A stretch of DNA of 64,000 nt, taken from Petrosia ficiformis. Its lineage: Eukaryota; Porifera; Demospongiae; Haplosclerida; Petrosiidae. The stretch covers positions 1,285,960-1,349,959 of the forward strand of contig OX345641.1 of assembly GCA_947044365.1 (NCBI GenBank), in the 5' to 3' direction. Position numbers and translations under genes: made by a program. This document shows, piece by piece, positions 36,209 through 46,969 of the stretch. The notes under the pieces were generated by a model. That model worked only from the letters and a program-made list of their open reading frames with translations, was not told the DNA's origin and did not search any database. How positions within the stretch are numbered: the stretch's first letter is position 1; the number at the start of each line of letters is the position of its first letter.

Positions 36209-38255
36209 ATGGCCGCGAAAGAAAACAAAAAAGAATACCCAATTATGACACTTCCATCTGGGAAGAAGGGTAAGTTTACAAGCTCTATCGTTTCATTTAG
36301 AGATTATGTTGATATATATATAATTATATAAATTTAAAATGTCAATGTTTCTTTTTTTTTTTCACAATACAAGCCCCAATTTGGTTCCCAACGAAGATCA
36401 GCGATTTGGACGAGAGAGCTAATGAAGTCTTAGAGGGAGGCAAAGATCTCAAAGCAGATCATCCAGTAAGTTGTTGTTGACTTTTAGTATGGCATTACTA
36501 TGTGAGTAATAATTCCATGTAGGGATTCAATGATGAAATATACAAGAAAAGAAGGACATACTTCGAAAATATTGCAATGTCTTATCGACAGTGAGCGCAA
36601 CTTTAAATTGAAGTTCGGTCGTCGTGTCCGAAGTTCGATTAGTATTCATTTTAGGAAAAAAAAAAAAACCTCGTATATATACATTTCATAGATACACGGA
36701 AATTAGTTTTTTTTGTGTGTGTGCAGATTCGAAGCTCTAAACCAGCAATATAATTATAATTTGGCTTTGCCCTGCTGTTATATAGTGACAGCAATGCGTG
36801 TATGAAAATGGTTTATTGAATGTCTCCCAAAAATCATGTCTGCATTTCAGCACTTATGTAAAGCATTATGCACTCATTATAAATTTTTCAACTTTCATTT
36901 TATATACTGCATGATTTTAAAGTAAACACATGTAATTATATTCACATACTACAGTGGCCACCCTGTTCCTTATGTCGAGTATACGTCTGATGAGGTACAA
37001 ACTTGGTAAGGGATTTAATAAATAATTATACTCAAAGAATCAATAATAATTATAATTATAGGGGTACTGTGTTTGAGAAGCTAACTAAACTTTATCCAAC
37101 TCATGCCTGCAATGAACATATAAATGTGTTTCCTCTTTTGGAGCAAAACTGTGGTTACAGGTGTAATTTATGTTTATTATCATGCATAATGAAATAGAAC
37201 CTCATATTCACCATTCTTTAAATTATGTCATATTTGCCTGTGATGCTCCTCACTTCTTTTCATGCAGGAAAGACAACATTCCACAGTTGGAAGATATTTC
37301 CAAATTTATTAAAGGTAACTTGCTGACCCATAAAAAATGCAAGTGCTCTAATGTAGTTTTCACTATATAGGACGAACTGGTTTTCAACTACGTCCTGTAG
37401 CTGGTCTGTTGTCATCTCGTGATTTTCTTGCTGGACTAGCTTTTCGTGTCTTCCATTCTACACAGTATATTCGACATGGGAAAAAACCAGAATACACTCC
37501 TGAACCGTGAGAAATTAATGAAATAACACACTATGTTAACCTTTAAAAAACTTTAATAACATAGGGATGTTTGTCATGAACTTCTTGGACATGCTCCTTT
37601 ATTCTGTGACCCTAGCTTTGCAGATTTCTCTCAGGTTTACAATAATTTGTAATAATTATTATAATTATAATATAATACTGCTAATTCATTGTATGAGTAA
37701 TCTTTCTCTATAGGAGATTGGACTGATATCTCTTGGTGCTTCTGATGATGACATTGATAAACTTTCCACTGTAAGATATACAATTATATAAGCATATCCT
37801 ATCCTGTTAATTTAATTCATTAATATACAGTTGTACTGGTTTACAATTGAATTTGGTATGTGCAAACAAAATGGTGAGGAAAGAGCTTACGGAGCTGGAA
37901 TATTATCTTCATTTGGGGAGTTGCAAGTGAGATTAATACTGCTCCTGTATGACATGTAACTTTGACTACTTATTTTAATGTAAAAGTATTGTCTAACTGG
38001 AGCACCAGAGAAACGACCATTTATCCCAGAAGAAACAGCTGTGCAAGAAGTTCCTATAACAAAATTCCAACCTGTATATTTTGTGGCAGAAAGTTTTGAT
38101 GATGCTAAGAAAAAGTTGAGGTAAGATAAAAATTATAATGCTATTTTGTATCTGCTATGGATTGTTTCTAAAGGGAGTGGACTAAAACAATCAAGAAACC
38201 ATTTACTCTTCACTATGATGCATCAACTGAAAGTGTGAAAATTGTGGAAATTTGA
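36209..38255 (+). CDS. PAH: Phenylalanine hydroxylase-like enzyme 1, without ACT domain
   Basis: Aromatic amino acid hydroxylases use Fe(II), O2 and tetrahydrobiopterin; PAH converts phenylalanine to tyrosine in the cytosol. Twelve exons: 36209-36269, 36374-36465, 36523-36590, 36955-37005, 37062-37160, 37268-37314, 37371-37506, 37565-37633, 37714-37770, 37831-37926, 37987-38120 and 38174-38255. Diagnostic stretches are [72 protein letters not shown] (the two iron His), [10 protein letters not shown] (iron Glu) and SSFGELQYCL. The protein starts only about 20 residues before the catalytic domain, so the N-terminal ACT regulatory domain of vertebrate PAH is missing. The C-terminal oligomerisation region is short ([15 protein letters not shown]...KIVEI). 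PAH is a better match than tyrosine or tryptophan hydroxylase. Confidence 0.93.
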
Positions 38256-38822
38256 CTTTTACTAACCTTTTTTGACTTGAGTAATTGTGCGTCTCTTTTA
38301 TTTGCAATATAGCTGAGTGGTATATTCCAGTTTTTAGTTAGTTCGTATAATTGTAGTAGTTAGTATAATTTTTTTGTTTCCTTGTAATTATTATTTTTAT
38401 AATTATTTATAAATGTTATATTCAAATTGTGTTAATTGGAAAATGCGTATAAACTTGTTTTAAGCATAATCTAGTTGGCTTTTGAGCCTTTTCTTGATTT
38501 GCAGACATGAAAATTCCAAAGTTAGTTGGCCAAATCAAATTTACAAGGTATGCATGTAGCTAATAACAGCATTTGTTATTTGAAAGAGTGCAGATGAATC
38601 AGTATGATAAAATAGTAATTAATAACCTCATATTTTCACTGTTCTCCAAATTTTGTAATATTAATTTTACCAGTGATGCTACTTCACTTTCTTTTATGCA
38701 TGGAATTGATATTTCTAATTTTATGAAAAGCTTGGATTAACTAGCTGACACATACATTTCGAAAGTTACACTAAACTAAATTCTTTGTACAACATGTGTA
38801 ACATTTTATTGGCGAAATATAA

Positions 38823-38866
38823 TCATCATGTGATCATGACAGGATTTGTGCAGTCATCAGCTGTAT
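38823..38866 (+). promoter_or_regulatory. Conserved upstream block of hydroxylase 2
   Basis: Same ordered words as 36080-36120 (TCATCATGTGA, CAGGATTT, TGCAGTCATCAGCT, TATA), about 80-120 bp before the ATG. The tandem duplication therefore included the promoter. Confidence 0.5.
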
Positions 38867-38942
38867 AACTATATATAGAGAAGTGCAAACTTAGCGCTGT
38901 ATATATCAACGATACTCAGTACGTTTGCTTGCAGTCACTGAA

Positions 38943-41900
38943 ATGGGCAATAAAAGAGACGGAAAAGATTACCCAATGATGATGCTTCCATATGGGGAAA
39001 AGGGTAAGCTCTGTCGCTTCGTTTAGATTAGATATTTATGTTTCTTTTTTTACAATACAAGCACAAATTTGGTTCCCAACTCAAATAAGCGATTTGGATG
39101 AGAGAGCAAATGAAGTCTTAGAGGGAGGCAAAGATCTTAAAACAGAACATCCAGTAAGTTCTTGTCATTCCATTACTATCTGAGTAGCAATTGTTGACTT
39201 ATCATTGTTCACATGAAGAGCTTTAACGATAAAGAGTATCTGGAACGAAAGAAACTGTTTATAGATATAGCGACGTCATATAAACAGTAAGTTAAAGTTT
39301 TATAGTTGTGATATATAAGTATATTAGACGTCTATAATCAAATATAATGAAATTATAATAATGACAATAATTTATATCCTACGAGTGCTTATTAATGATC
39401 CAAGAGCCGTAGCCCCGCGAGTGCGAGATGTAATTAATTAGTCTATACGCGAATTATGTTCGCCTAAGAGTAGGCGAATTATGTAAAGTTTCGTTTTGAG
39501 TTTGGACCAGGTTAGTTTGTGTTGTTGTGGGTTTTTATAACTAATATTTATCATCTGTTTGCACTGTGTTGTCAGTTGTGGTTAAAATAGCTCTATAAAT
39601 TTATATATATGTAATATATATAGGCATGCTAACAGGTCCTATATACAAGATATAGGACCTGAGTTTTTTGTCCAAGGATGTGATATAGCCCGAGGCTGCA
39701 AGGGCTATATCACATCCGAGGACACAAAACGAGGGTCCTATATTTTGTATATAGGACCTGTTAGTATAGTATATACAATATAATTATTGTATGATGGTGA
39801 CATCTCCTGCATAGTGTGCACAAAGGTCTATATACAATATATAGAACTCACCACATCAAAGAAATGATGTCACCATCATACTATAGACCTCTGAAACATG
39901 ATGATGCACAGTTATAATATATAATATAATTTTTATAATGATCGGCTCTGGGAAAAGTCATTATTTTCATTATTAAATTTGATGTCACATTCCCAAGAGG
40001 TTGAAATGCTAGGCTGGTTTTAATTATTATTATATAAATCCATAGAACCGTGGAGGACTTACAAGCCACCTAATTATCATAAAGCCTGTTATAGTTAGTT
40101 TTGGAAATTGCAGAGGGCTTATATTATAAAGTTTTGTGTGATTTAGGTGGAACTCATATAAGTTTTTTGTACTTTCCATAACTAATTTAGCATTCCATTG
40201 AGTCCTACCTATGTCCAACTTTGCCATTGAAATCGCATTGATTTAGATTAGGGTTGTTGTAGTTAGGGTTGGGGTTAGGGTTCAATCAATATCAAAGTCC
40301 ATACCCTTTTAATGTTTTACAACCACATGAAGTAACGTCTTTAGTGACAACTTGACTTAATTTTCAGGTGTTAAAAATAGCCTAATTTTTAGCAACGTTT
40401 TGTGTAAGAAATATGTGTCTAAAATCAATCACTTTTCTAATTATAGTACTCAGTGAGTTTTTTAATTATGAACGGTCTTGAACCAATTGCACTTTGCTTT
40501 ATCTTTTTGAAGACGTGGATTGCTTTAATAGTAAAACGTTTCACAAGAACATACATGTCAACTTAAACAAGGTTTGATATGGTTATATATATACATACAC
40601 ATCCTTCTGGAGTAACTGCTTCAATAATTTTTATGAAGCACCATGGCAATGCATAATTATCTTGGTCAGACTTTATTATAATGATCTTTGTGTTGTATAC
40701 AACATTTGCTATGCTTTATAACTGAAGGATGTGGATCCATTGGATTGCTTGCCTATCAATCATTTAACATCTTTAGTAAAGTTTTAGATAGAGATGAAGG
40801 AATAACTTTAGAATGATCATTTGCTACTCTGGCCAGCTGTTTGTAATCATTACAAACAGCCAGAGTTGCAAAAGATCATCCTCAATGTTTTCTTCCTGTA
40901 CTGAACTGATCCTGACCTCTGAATATTTCTCACCTGACCTCATTCAATAAAAAAAAGGACTTTGATTAACAAGAGTATCACTTTCTCAGAGTTGATCAAA
41001 TATAGCTAATTATCATTACATTTTCTTTAAAACACTGCAGTGGCCAGCCTATCCCATATGTCGAATACAATTCTGATGAAGTAAATACTTGGTATGAGTT
41101 AATTTGTAAATAAGTACCCTATAGTCATACAAATTCAATCTATGTATAGGAATACTGTATTTGAGAAACTAACTAAACTCTATCCAACTCATGCCTGCAA
41201 AGAACATAACAGTGCATTTAGTCTCTTGAAGAAGAAATGTGGTTACAGGTATAATTATTTATGTATATTTATGTTTTTATAGCCCACGTGCAATTGGCCA
41301 TCCCTATGATTGCTTACCACGGGATTTAATGTATATAATAATTATAATTATATAATTATGCTTGTGTCACTATGAGTTGTATATGTAATTAAGGAAGTTG
41401 CATCATTCTGAGGGGCTTGGTCAATTAATATATTGGGTATGGTGTATAATAGAAAGTGCACTGGGCCATGATTTCTGAATGCTGGGCACCACAATTCTAC
41501 TAAGGATACTTTTTTCTCCATATATGTATGACCCAACCAGGCTAATTTTAATGTTGCTCTTGAAATCATATATTTTACATCTATAATAACTACAGTGTCT
41601 AGAGTTCTAGCAATGGGACCAGTATATTCTTGATTATAGCCAAACTACATAGTTAGGGTTCAAAGTTGCTGTAGTAATCAGTATAGTAGTGCTACTGGGC
41701 TCACTTCCTGAGGTTTTTAATGATATTCATTTAAATTAGGCTTTGAAGACCCATTCTTGGGACTCTAATGAATAATATAATTATACTGGTCCTGTTGCTG
41801 GAACTCTAGCAGCCTTAATAATTCTTTCACTTCTTTCATGCAGGAAAGGTAACATTCCACAGTTAGAAGATGTTTCTAATTTTATTAAAGGTTTGAATTT

Positions 41901-43405
41901 ACCATAAAACTGATATATATACTACTGATGCTGCAATGTAATATCATGTAATAATTATAATTATACACTAGCTCAAACTGGTTTTCAACTACGTCCTGTT
42001 GCTGGTCTTTTGCCACCACGTGATTTTCTGGCTGGATTAGCTTTTCGTGTTTTTCATTGTACACAGTATGTTCGACATCCGAATGATCCAGAATACAATC
42101 CAGAACCGTGAGAAATCAAATTAGTATAATCATACAATATATAATTGACTCTCTTTAATAACATAGGGATCTTTGTCATGAACTTCTTGGACATGTTGCT
42201 CTCTTGTGTGACCCTACTTTTGCAGATTTCTGTCAGGTGGATGATTAAGATATTTTATTAACAAGATATATAGAGAAAAAAACATCCCTATATTTGCTTT
42301 GTGATGACTATGTATTAAGCATTGCTGATGGCACTAGTGTCTCTACCTTTCTGTGTACTCCTGGGGCCTGAAGACGTAAGTGTAAGCCTAATTGCAGTCT
42401 AAATACACAGATGTCTGATGAACTGACTGAGGTACTCCTTCAAGGTTCTAAATGATGACTTCCTCGTGTCTGAAACTCCACAACTTATCATACTTACTTG
42501 TTAAAGATTCTTGCATAATATCTATACTGTTTCTCTGCTATATACAACAGTTATTAGCAGTTTTACATCCATTCTGAATCTTCCTGGCTGGTCTGTAGCT
42601 CAAACGCGCGTTCTTTTACGCGCCACGCCCTTTTAATTGACCGAGCCCCCCGGGAATGACGCAACTTCCTTAACTACGTATACAACGCATAGTCGCGCAA
42701 GTGACACAAGAATATATTATATATATTATAATATATATACATTAAACCCCGTGGAAAGCAATTATAGGGATGGCCCTACGGGCCATAAAAAAAGTAATAT
42801 TGTTGCTAAATCATTTACAATTTCTTCCTTTATAGGAGTTTGGACTGAAATCTCTTGGGGCTTCTGATGAAGATATTAAAAAACTTGCTGCAGTAAGCTA
42901 AAATTTTTATTTTATATATTTGTTTATTTGTATCACTTTCAGTTATACTGGTTTACAATTGAATTTGGTATATGCAAAGAAAATGGTGAAGAGAAAGCAT
43001 ATGGGTCTGGATTACTATCTTCATATAGGGAGTTGCAGGTGAGAATATTACTCTGTTATATATATGACTTGTGATATTACAATTATAACTTTACTACAAG
43101 GAATGTCTAACTGAAAAGACAGAGAAAAAACAGTTCATTCCAGAAGATGCAGCTATGCAAGAATATGATATTCCAAATAAACAAAAGATATATTTTGTTG
43201 TGGAAAGTTTTGGTGATGCAATCGAAAAGATGATGTAAGGGTAAAAACAAATTTTATAATGGATAGCTGTTATATCTGCTCATGAATTTTGTCAAGGGAG
43301 TGGACTCTCAGGGCAATCAAGAAACCATTTACTCTTCACTATGACAAAACAACTGAGGCTGTGAAAATAGATAGAATAGAGGAACCAGGTATAGTTTACA
43401 TATAA
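38943..43405 (+). CDS. Phenylalanine hydroxylase-like enzyme 2, divergent tandem copy
   Basis: Exon by exon this is a duplicate of the upstream hydroxylase, with the same splice phases: 38943-39003, 39062-39153, 39219-39286, 41041-41091, 41150-41248, 41844-41890, 41972-42107, 42167-42236, 42836-42892, 42943-43038, 43101-43234 and 43297 onward. The iron ligands are kept (CHELLGH and FTIEFGIC). However, the neighbouring residues HAPLF become [14 protein letters not shown] becomes SSYRELQEC, and DFSQEIG becomes DFCQEFG, so activity or substrate may have changed. Introns 3 and 8 are swollen by hairpin elements. The last exon reads KIDRIEEPG and either stops at 43405 or is spliced at a GT after 43388, which is in phase with the ZU5/UPA exons downstream. 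No ACT domain. Confidence 0.88.
39629..39764. mobile_element. 136 bp long-hairpin element in hydroxylase 2 intron
   Basis: The outer arms CTAACAGGTCCTATATACAA and its complement, and the inner arms GGATGTGATATAGCCC and its complement, form a nearly complete foldback with a loop of about 10 bp. It looks like a short foldback MITE. Confidence 0.75.
39789..39881. mobile_element. 93 bp inverted-repeat element
   Basis: Exact 16-bp arms GTATGATGGTGACATC (39789-39804) and its complement (39866-39881) surround a 61 bp centre. It is adjacent to the foldback at 39629-39764. Confidence 0.65.
41299..41530. mobile_element. MITE of the CATCCCTATGATTGCTT family in hydroxylase 2 intron
   Basis: The left terminus CATCCCTATGATTGCTTA matches the FARSB intron element. 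The internal GAATGCTGGGCACCACAA matches its internal GAATGCTGGACACCACAA. GAAGTTGCATCATTCTGAGG is the inverse of a stretch in the copy at 42595-42772. Confidence 0.65.
42595..42772. mobile_element. MITE relative in hydroxylase 2 intron 8
   Basis: The GC-rich left part (GCGCGTTCTTTTACGCGCCA) is followed by TTAATTGACCGAGCCCCC and a right end AAAGCAATTATAGGGATG at 42755-42772. It is inverted relative to the copy at 41299-41530. The left border is approximate. Confidence 0.55.
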
Positions 43406-43653
43406 CTCTCTCTCTCTCTCTCTCTTTCTCTTTCGTAAGCACTATAGCTTTTTTTCACTGTATATAACAGGACTAACAAAACTTCACACAAATAATTACT
43501 GTAGAAGCCTGCGCGCTACTATAATTATACAGTGTATTTAATTATTGCTTTTAATAAATAAATCAATGGTGATAATTATCAATTACTGTTTGTATAATAA
43601 TCAGTGAACAATTAGAGGAAAAAATGTCTTTCAAGTAAAGTATTGTTAGAATG

Positions 43654-43857
43654 TCAGAGTTTCATGGCTTCAACACAATCATTTTCTTCCTTTGTTGAAT
43701 AAACAAAGTGGGAAGAGTTTTGCAAGATATCCATTAGGGGCTGCATGTAAATGGATAATAGAGAACTTTCAAACACTTGCTTGCGTAGCTGCATGTATTT
43801 CTGCAACAAACAATCATTCTGGTACTTCCGACTTTCTTGAAAATCTTGTAAAGACAA
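43654..43857 (-). CDS. Isolated antisense open frame, possible exon
   Basis: A 67-codon minus-strand frame (FQESRKYQNDCLLQKYMQL ... SSHFVYSTKEENDC) has protein-like composition. A TTTACAAG acceptor-like site is near its start. It ends in TGA at 43654 and has no recognisable partner exons or homology. It may be a terminal exon fragment, a decayed retro-copy or chance. Confidence 0.2.
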   Translation of the reverse strand: MSLQDFQESRKYQNDCLLQKYMQLRKQVFESSLLSIYMQPLMDILQNSSHFVYSTKEENDCVEAMKL

Positions 43858-44100
43858 AAATACGTATATCTAGAAAGTTGCTTACAAAATCCTGCTCATG
43901 GCACAGAATTAAAAGAAATTGTTACTAGTCGATCATGTAAATAATTATATTCTTGTCTGTCCCCGCCTTTTTAGTGATATTTTGGTTGCATGAGACTAAA
44001 CCTTAGCCTGTTTTAATAATGGGTAAAGTGACCTTCATGAATAATAGATGACACCAAAATGTTTTGGTGCGTAATAATATGATTTTTTTTTTATCAATAG

Positions 44101-46969
44101 TGAAATACTACTCACAAGTGTTTTACAAGTGTCAATCTCCTCAAGAATGGGAGATGTTTTTTGTGATATCTAAAGATAATCCTGAAAATAAACAAGTTAG
44201 TTATAGTCAATCATGAAATAGTAAATTTAATTGCGTATGATTTTTAGTTTGTAAAGAAAGTGTATTCTGACTATCTTAAGGATGTTGATCAGATATTAGA
44301 ACTGGATGAAAATGTGACACACCTCCAATTAATGAAAGACAGTAGTCCTATATATCCATGGGAAATGAGTGAAATCACAACAGCTGAGGTATTTCATTAA
44401 TTATAATGATAATGAATTTGATTGTATTAATGTAATTATTTCCAGATTGATAGAGATGAAATTGATCACTTCATTCCTGAATCCACTCGTGTTCCACATT
44501 GTCACTTCAAGTTTTTCTGGCAGTCAGAATTATCACCACCAAAACGTTTGAAGACAAAATTTCAGTTGTTAGGAGCTAAAGGACAAAATAACATGTTTTA
44601 TGTGGTTTTACCTAGAGACACCTCAACAGGTATTTATTTTACTATAATATTAATAATAATAATTATGCTTCAGGGAATGGCTTTTTTTTCTGGCAAAGAT
44701 TGCTTCAACATTTTGTATGCATATTGTTGACAAATGTTGACAAGCAAATATGGCTGTTATAGTGTTGCTTTACTGTCATAATAACTGCTTGCTACTTAGA
44801 TTGTGTATAAAAATGTAGCTGTAATTTATAATTATAGTTATAAGTTAATCTGAATTTATAGTTTAGAAATTTTAGTTGATGATAACTAGCTAAGTGAATT
44901 AAGAATATATATTTGATTGTGCTCTATTGTGATGTGTTATACTTATATTAATTATTCTTTTAATAGATGCTGTATCTATTATTGATGAACATATGTTCAC
45001 TTTGAATGAGACAGAAGCTAACATCGAATTACCAGTATATAATTTGCGTATACATGTGCCAGAAGCTAGCGTTACTAAGTCAACAAAAATGTTTATAAGA
45101 CCTGTTGCTGCTGGTGATTTTAAACCACCACCCGATTGCATACAAGTGAGTGGTATTTACCAAATAGAATGTTCTGAGAAGCTGGAAAAGGATATCACCT
45201 TACAACTCAGACATTATGCTGTTGTCGATTCACAGAAAGAGATTGCTAACTTCAGTTTTCATTCAGCCGATGCTTTCGTTGGGCCACCTTATGTGTTTAA
45301 AGAGGTAGAGAGTGATTCGGTTGTCATAGACAACATGTCAGCCACTATTACACTGCGTCATTTCTCATTTTTAAGCTTATTTGGAAGTGCAGTGTTGAAA
45401 TATAGTTGTCGATTGTTCTACAAAATCTCCTCCGAACCTCCATGCCATATTGATATGCAGATTGTTGTAACTAAAAGTGGACATGCAGCAACAGAGGTAA
45501 TTGTTAAAAGTGCAATGTAACATATTTCATTACATATTTTTAGTTTGTGAAGGAATCATACAAGGAACGTGGCTATGATGAATATGCTGATCAGACGATA
45601 ACTTTCAAGCAAGATAAAGTTTCTCTGAAAGTAGAACCAGAAAATGTAGATTTAGAGACTTGGAATATGACTGCAAAAGTATATCCTGAGGTAATTCATC
45701 ATGCAGACATAAGCCTTCGTGTATAGCTAATTACATTATAATTATTTTATTATAGATTAAGAAGAATGAGATTGATGATTTCAAGCCACGTGTTTCTGGC
45801 TCTATTCCTCACTGTTGCTATGATTTTCGATGGCCATCAAACTCATCTCCAACTCCTTTATCGGTGAAGTTTAATTTAGTAGATGCTGATGATCCACACA
45901 ACTATTTCAATGTGTATATACATGCAGCAGGTATGAATTTCATTTATACATCTCTCTGGTTTTCATTTTTGTGTTGTTTCACTTTTACTTAATGATGCTT
46001 TGACGAATACTGTACATTTAAACTCAGGTTTACCACACCATAATACTCGAGAAGATTCTCATGTAACCGTTTCTTCTGTTGAACTCAGTATATTTAAAGG
46101 CCATCTCTCTGACATGTTAGACCTAATATCTGATCCAGACACAGAGAGACTAGCTAATGATCTCTCAGCAGTTGATCTAATACCATTTTCTGTCCTAGAT
46201 AACATCATGACTACAAATCTCTCTCGTTATCAAAAAGCTAGTAAGCTATTACATCAGATTCATAGATCACTCGAAGCCAGACACTCCAATAAATCAGAGA
46301 TTTTAGTGAAGTTCTGTGATATATTGAACAGACAACACAGCCAAGACCTCACAAGAATAGCTCAAGATATATTAAATGAATTAGGTATGGTTAATGCTCT
46401 GAGAAGTCCCTTGATAAATATGGAAGCTCTAGCAAATGAAATTGCTGATCATTGTAAATGTAGTTCAAACTTAAATATATGTACAAAAACAGGCATATAT
46501 TATATATATATATATAGGCCATTTCAAGTGGAATTGTTGGTTTCTCATCTTTGCATGGTTATGATAATGATAATGTCATAAATGTCATAATGATGTTTAT
46601 AACTAAAATATCTTAACAGATCATGTATCTGCTGTTAATAATGTTCATCAAGCAAATGAATGGAGTGAAGAATACGAGGAGGAGGAAAGGGAGGAAGAAC
46701 AAGAGAAGAAGGAAGAGGAGGAACAAAGTAAAAGAAAAGGGATAGGGAGGAAGAGGAAACAGAAAACAGAACATACTCAAAACAAAAGGAGAAAGAGTAG
46801 AGTTGATGAAAAAGAAGAAGTGGAGGAACAAGAAGAAAAGAAAGGGAGGAAAAGGAAAAGGAGTACAAGAAACATTCAAAATAAGAAGGGAAAGGGTAAA
46901 GAAAAAGCAGAAGATCATGAGGAACAGAAAAAGAAGACAGGGAGAAAGAAGGAAGGAAAAAAGAATTAA
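44101..46969 (+). CDS. UPA-ZU5-UPA-CARD-like protein (possible fusion to hydroxylase 2)
   Basis: Exons: 44101-44195, 44248-44388, 44446-44629, 44967-45496, 45544-45690, 45756-45930, 46028-46384 and 46620-46969. The first three give a UPA-like unit (VFYKCQSPQEWEMFFVIS ... IPESTRVPHCHFKFFW). The large exon gives a ZU5 domain (LPVYNLRIHVPEASVTKSTK ... ITLRHFSFLSLFG), and the next ones a second UPA (RLFYKISSEPPCHIDMQIVV ... GSIPHCCYDFRW). Exon 46028-46384 is CARD-like (HLSDMLDLISDPDTERLAND ... LSRYQKASKLLHQIH), closely related to the ROC-COR genes here. The last exon is a Glu/Lys/Arg-rich tail of about 115 residues with several basic clusters. ZU5-UPA plus a Death-fold domain is the layout of UNC5, PIDD and ankyrins. 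The first exon needs one upstream base, so it is not a start exon; the nearest compatible donor is the end of hydroxylase 2. Otherwise the 5' end is missing. Confidence 0.82.

Noticed and set aside
40246..40284. TTAGGG-like units (possible interstitial telomere repeat)
   Set aside because: Only a few imperfect units in an intron; too short to be more than chance or a trace.
46613..46918. Phe/Leu/Pro-rich minus-strand frames
   Set aside because: Antisense of the Glu/Lys/Arg-rich tail exon of the UPA-ZU5 gene.
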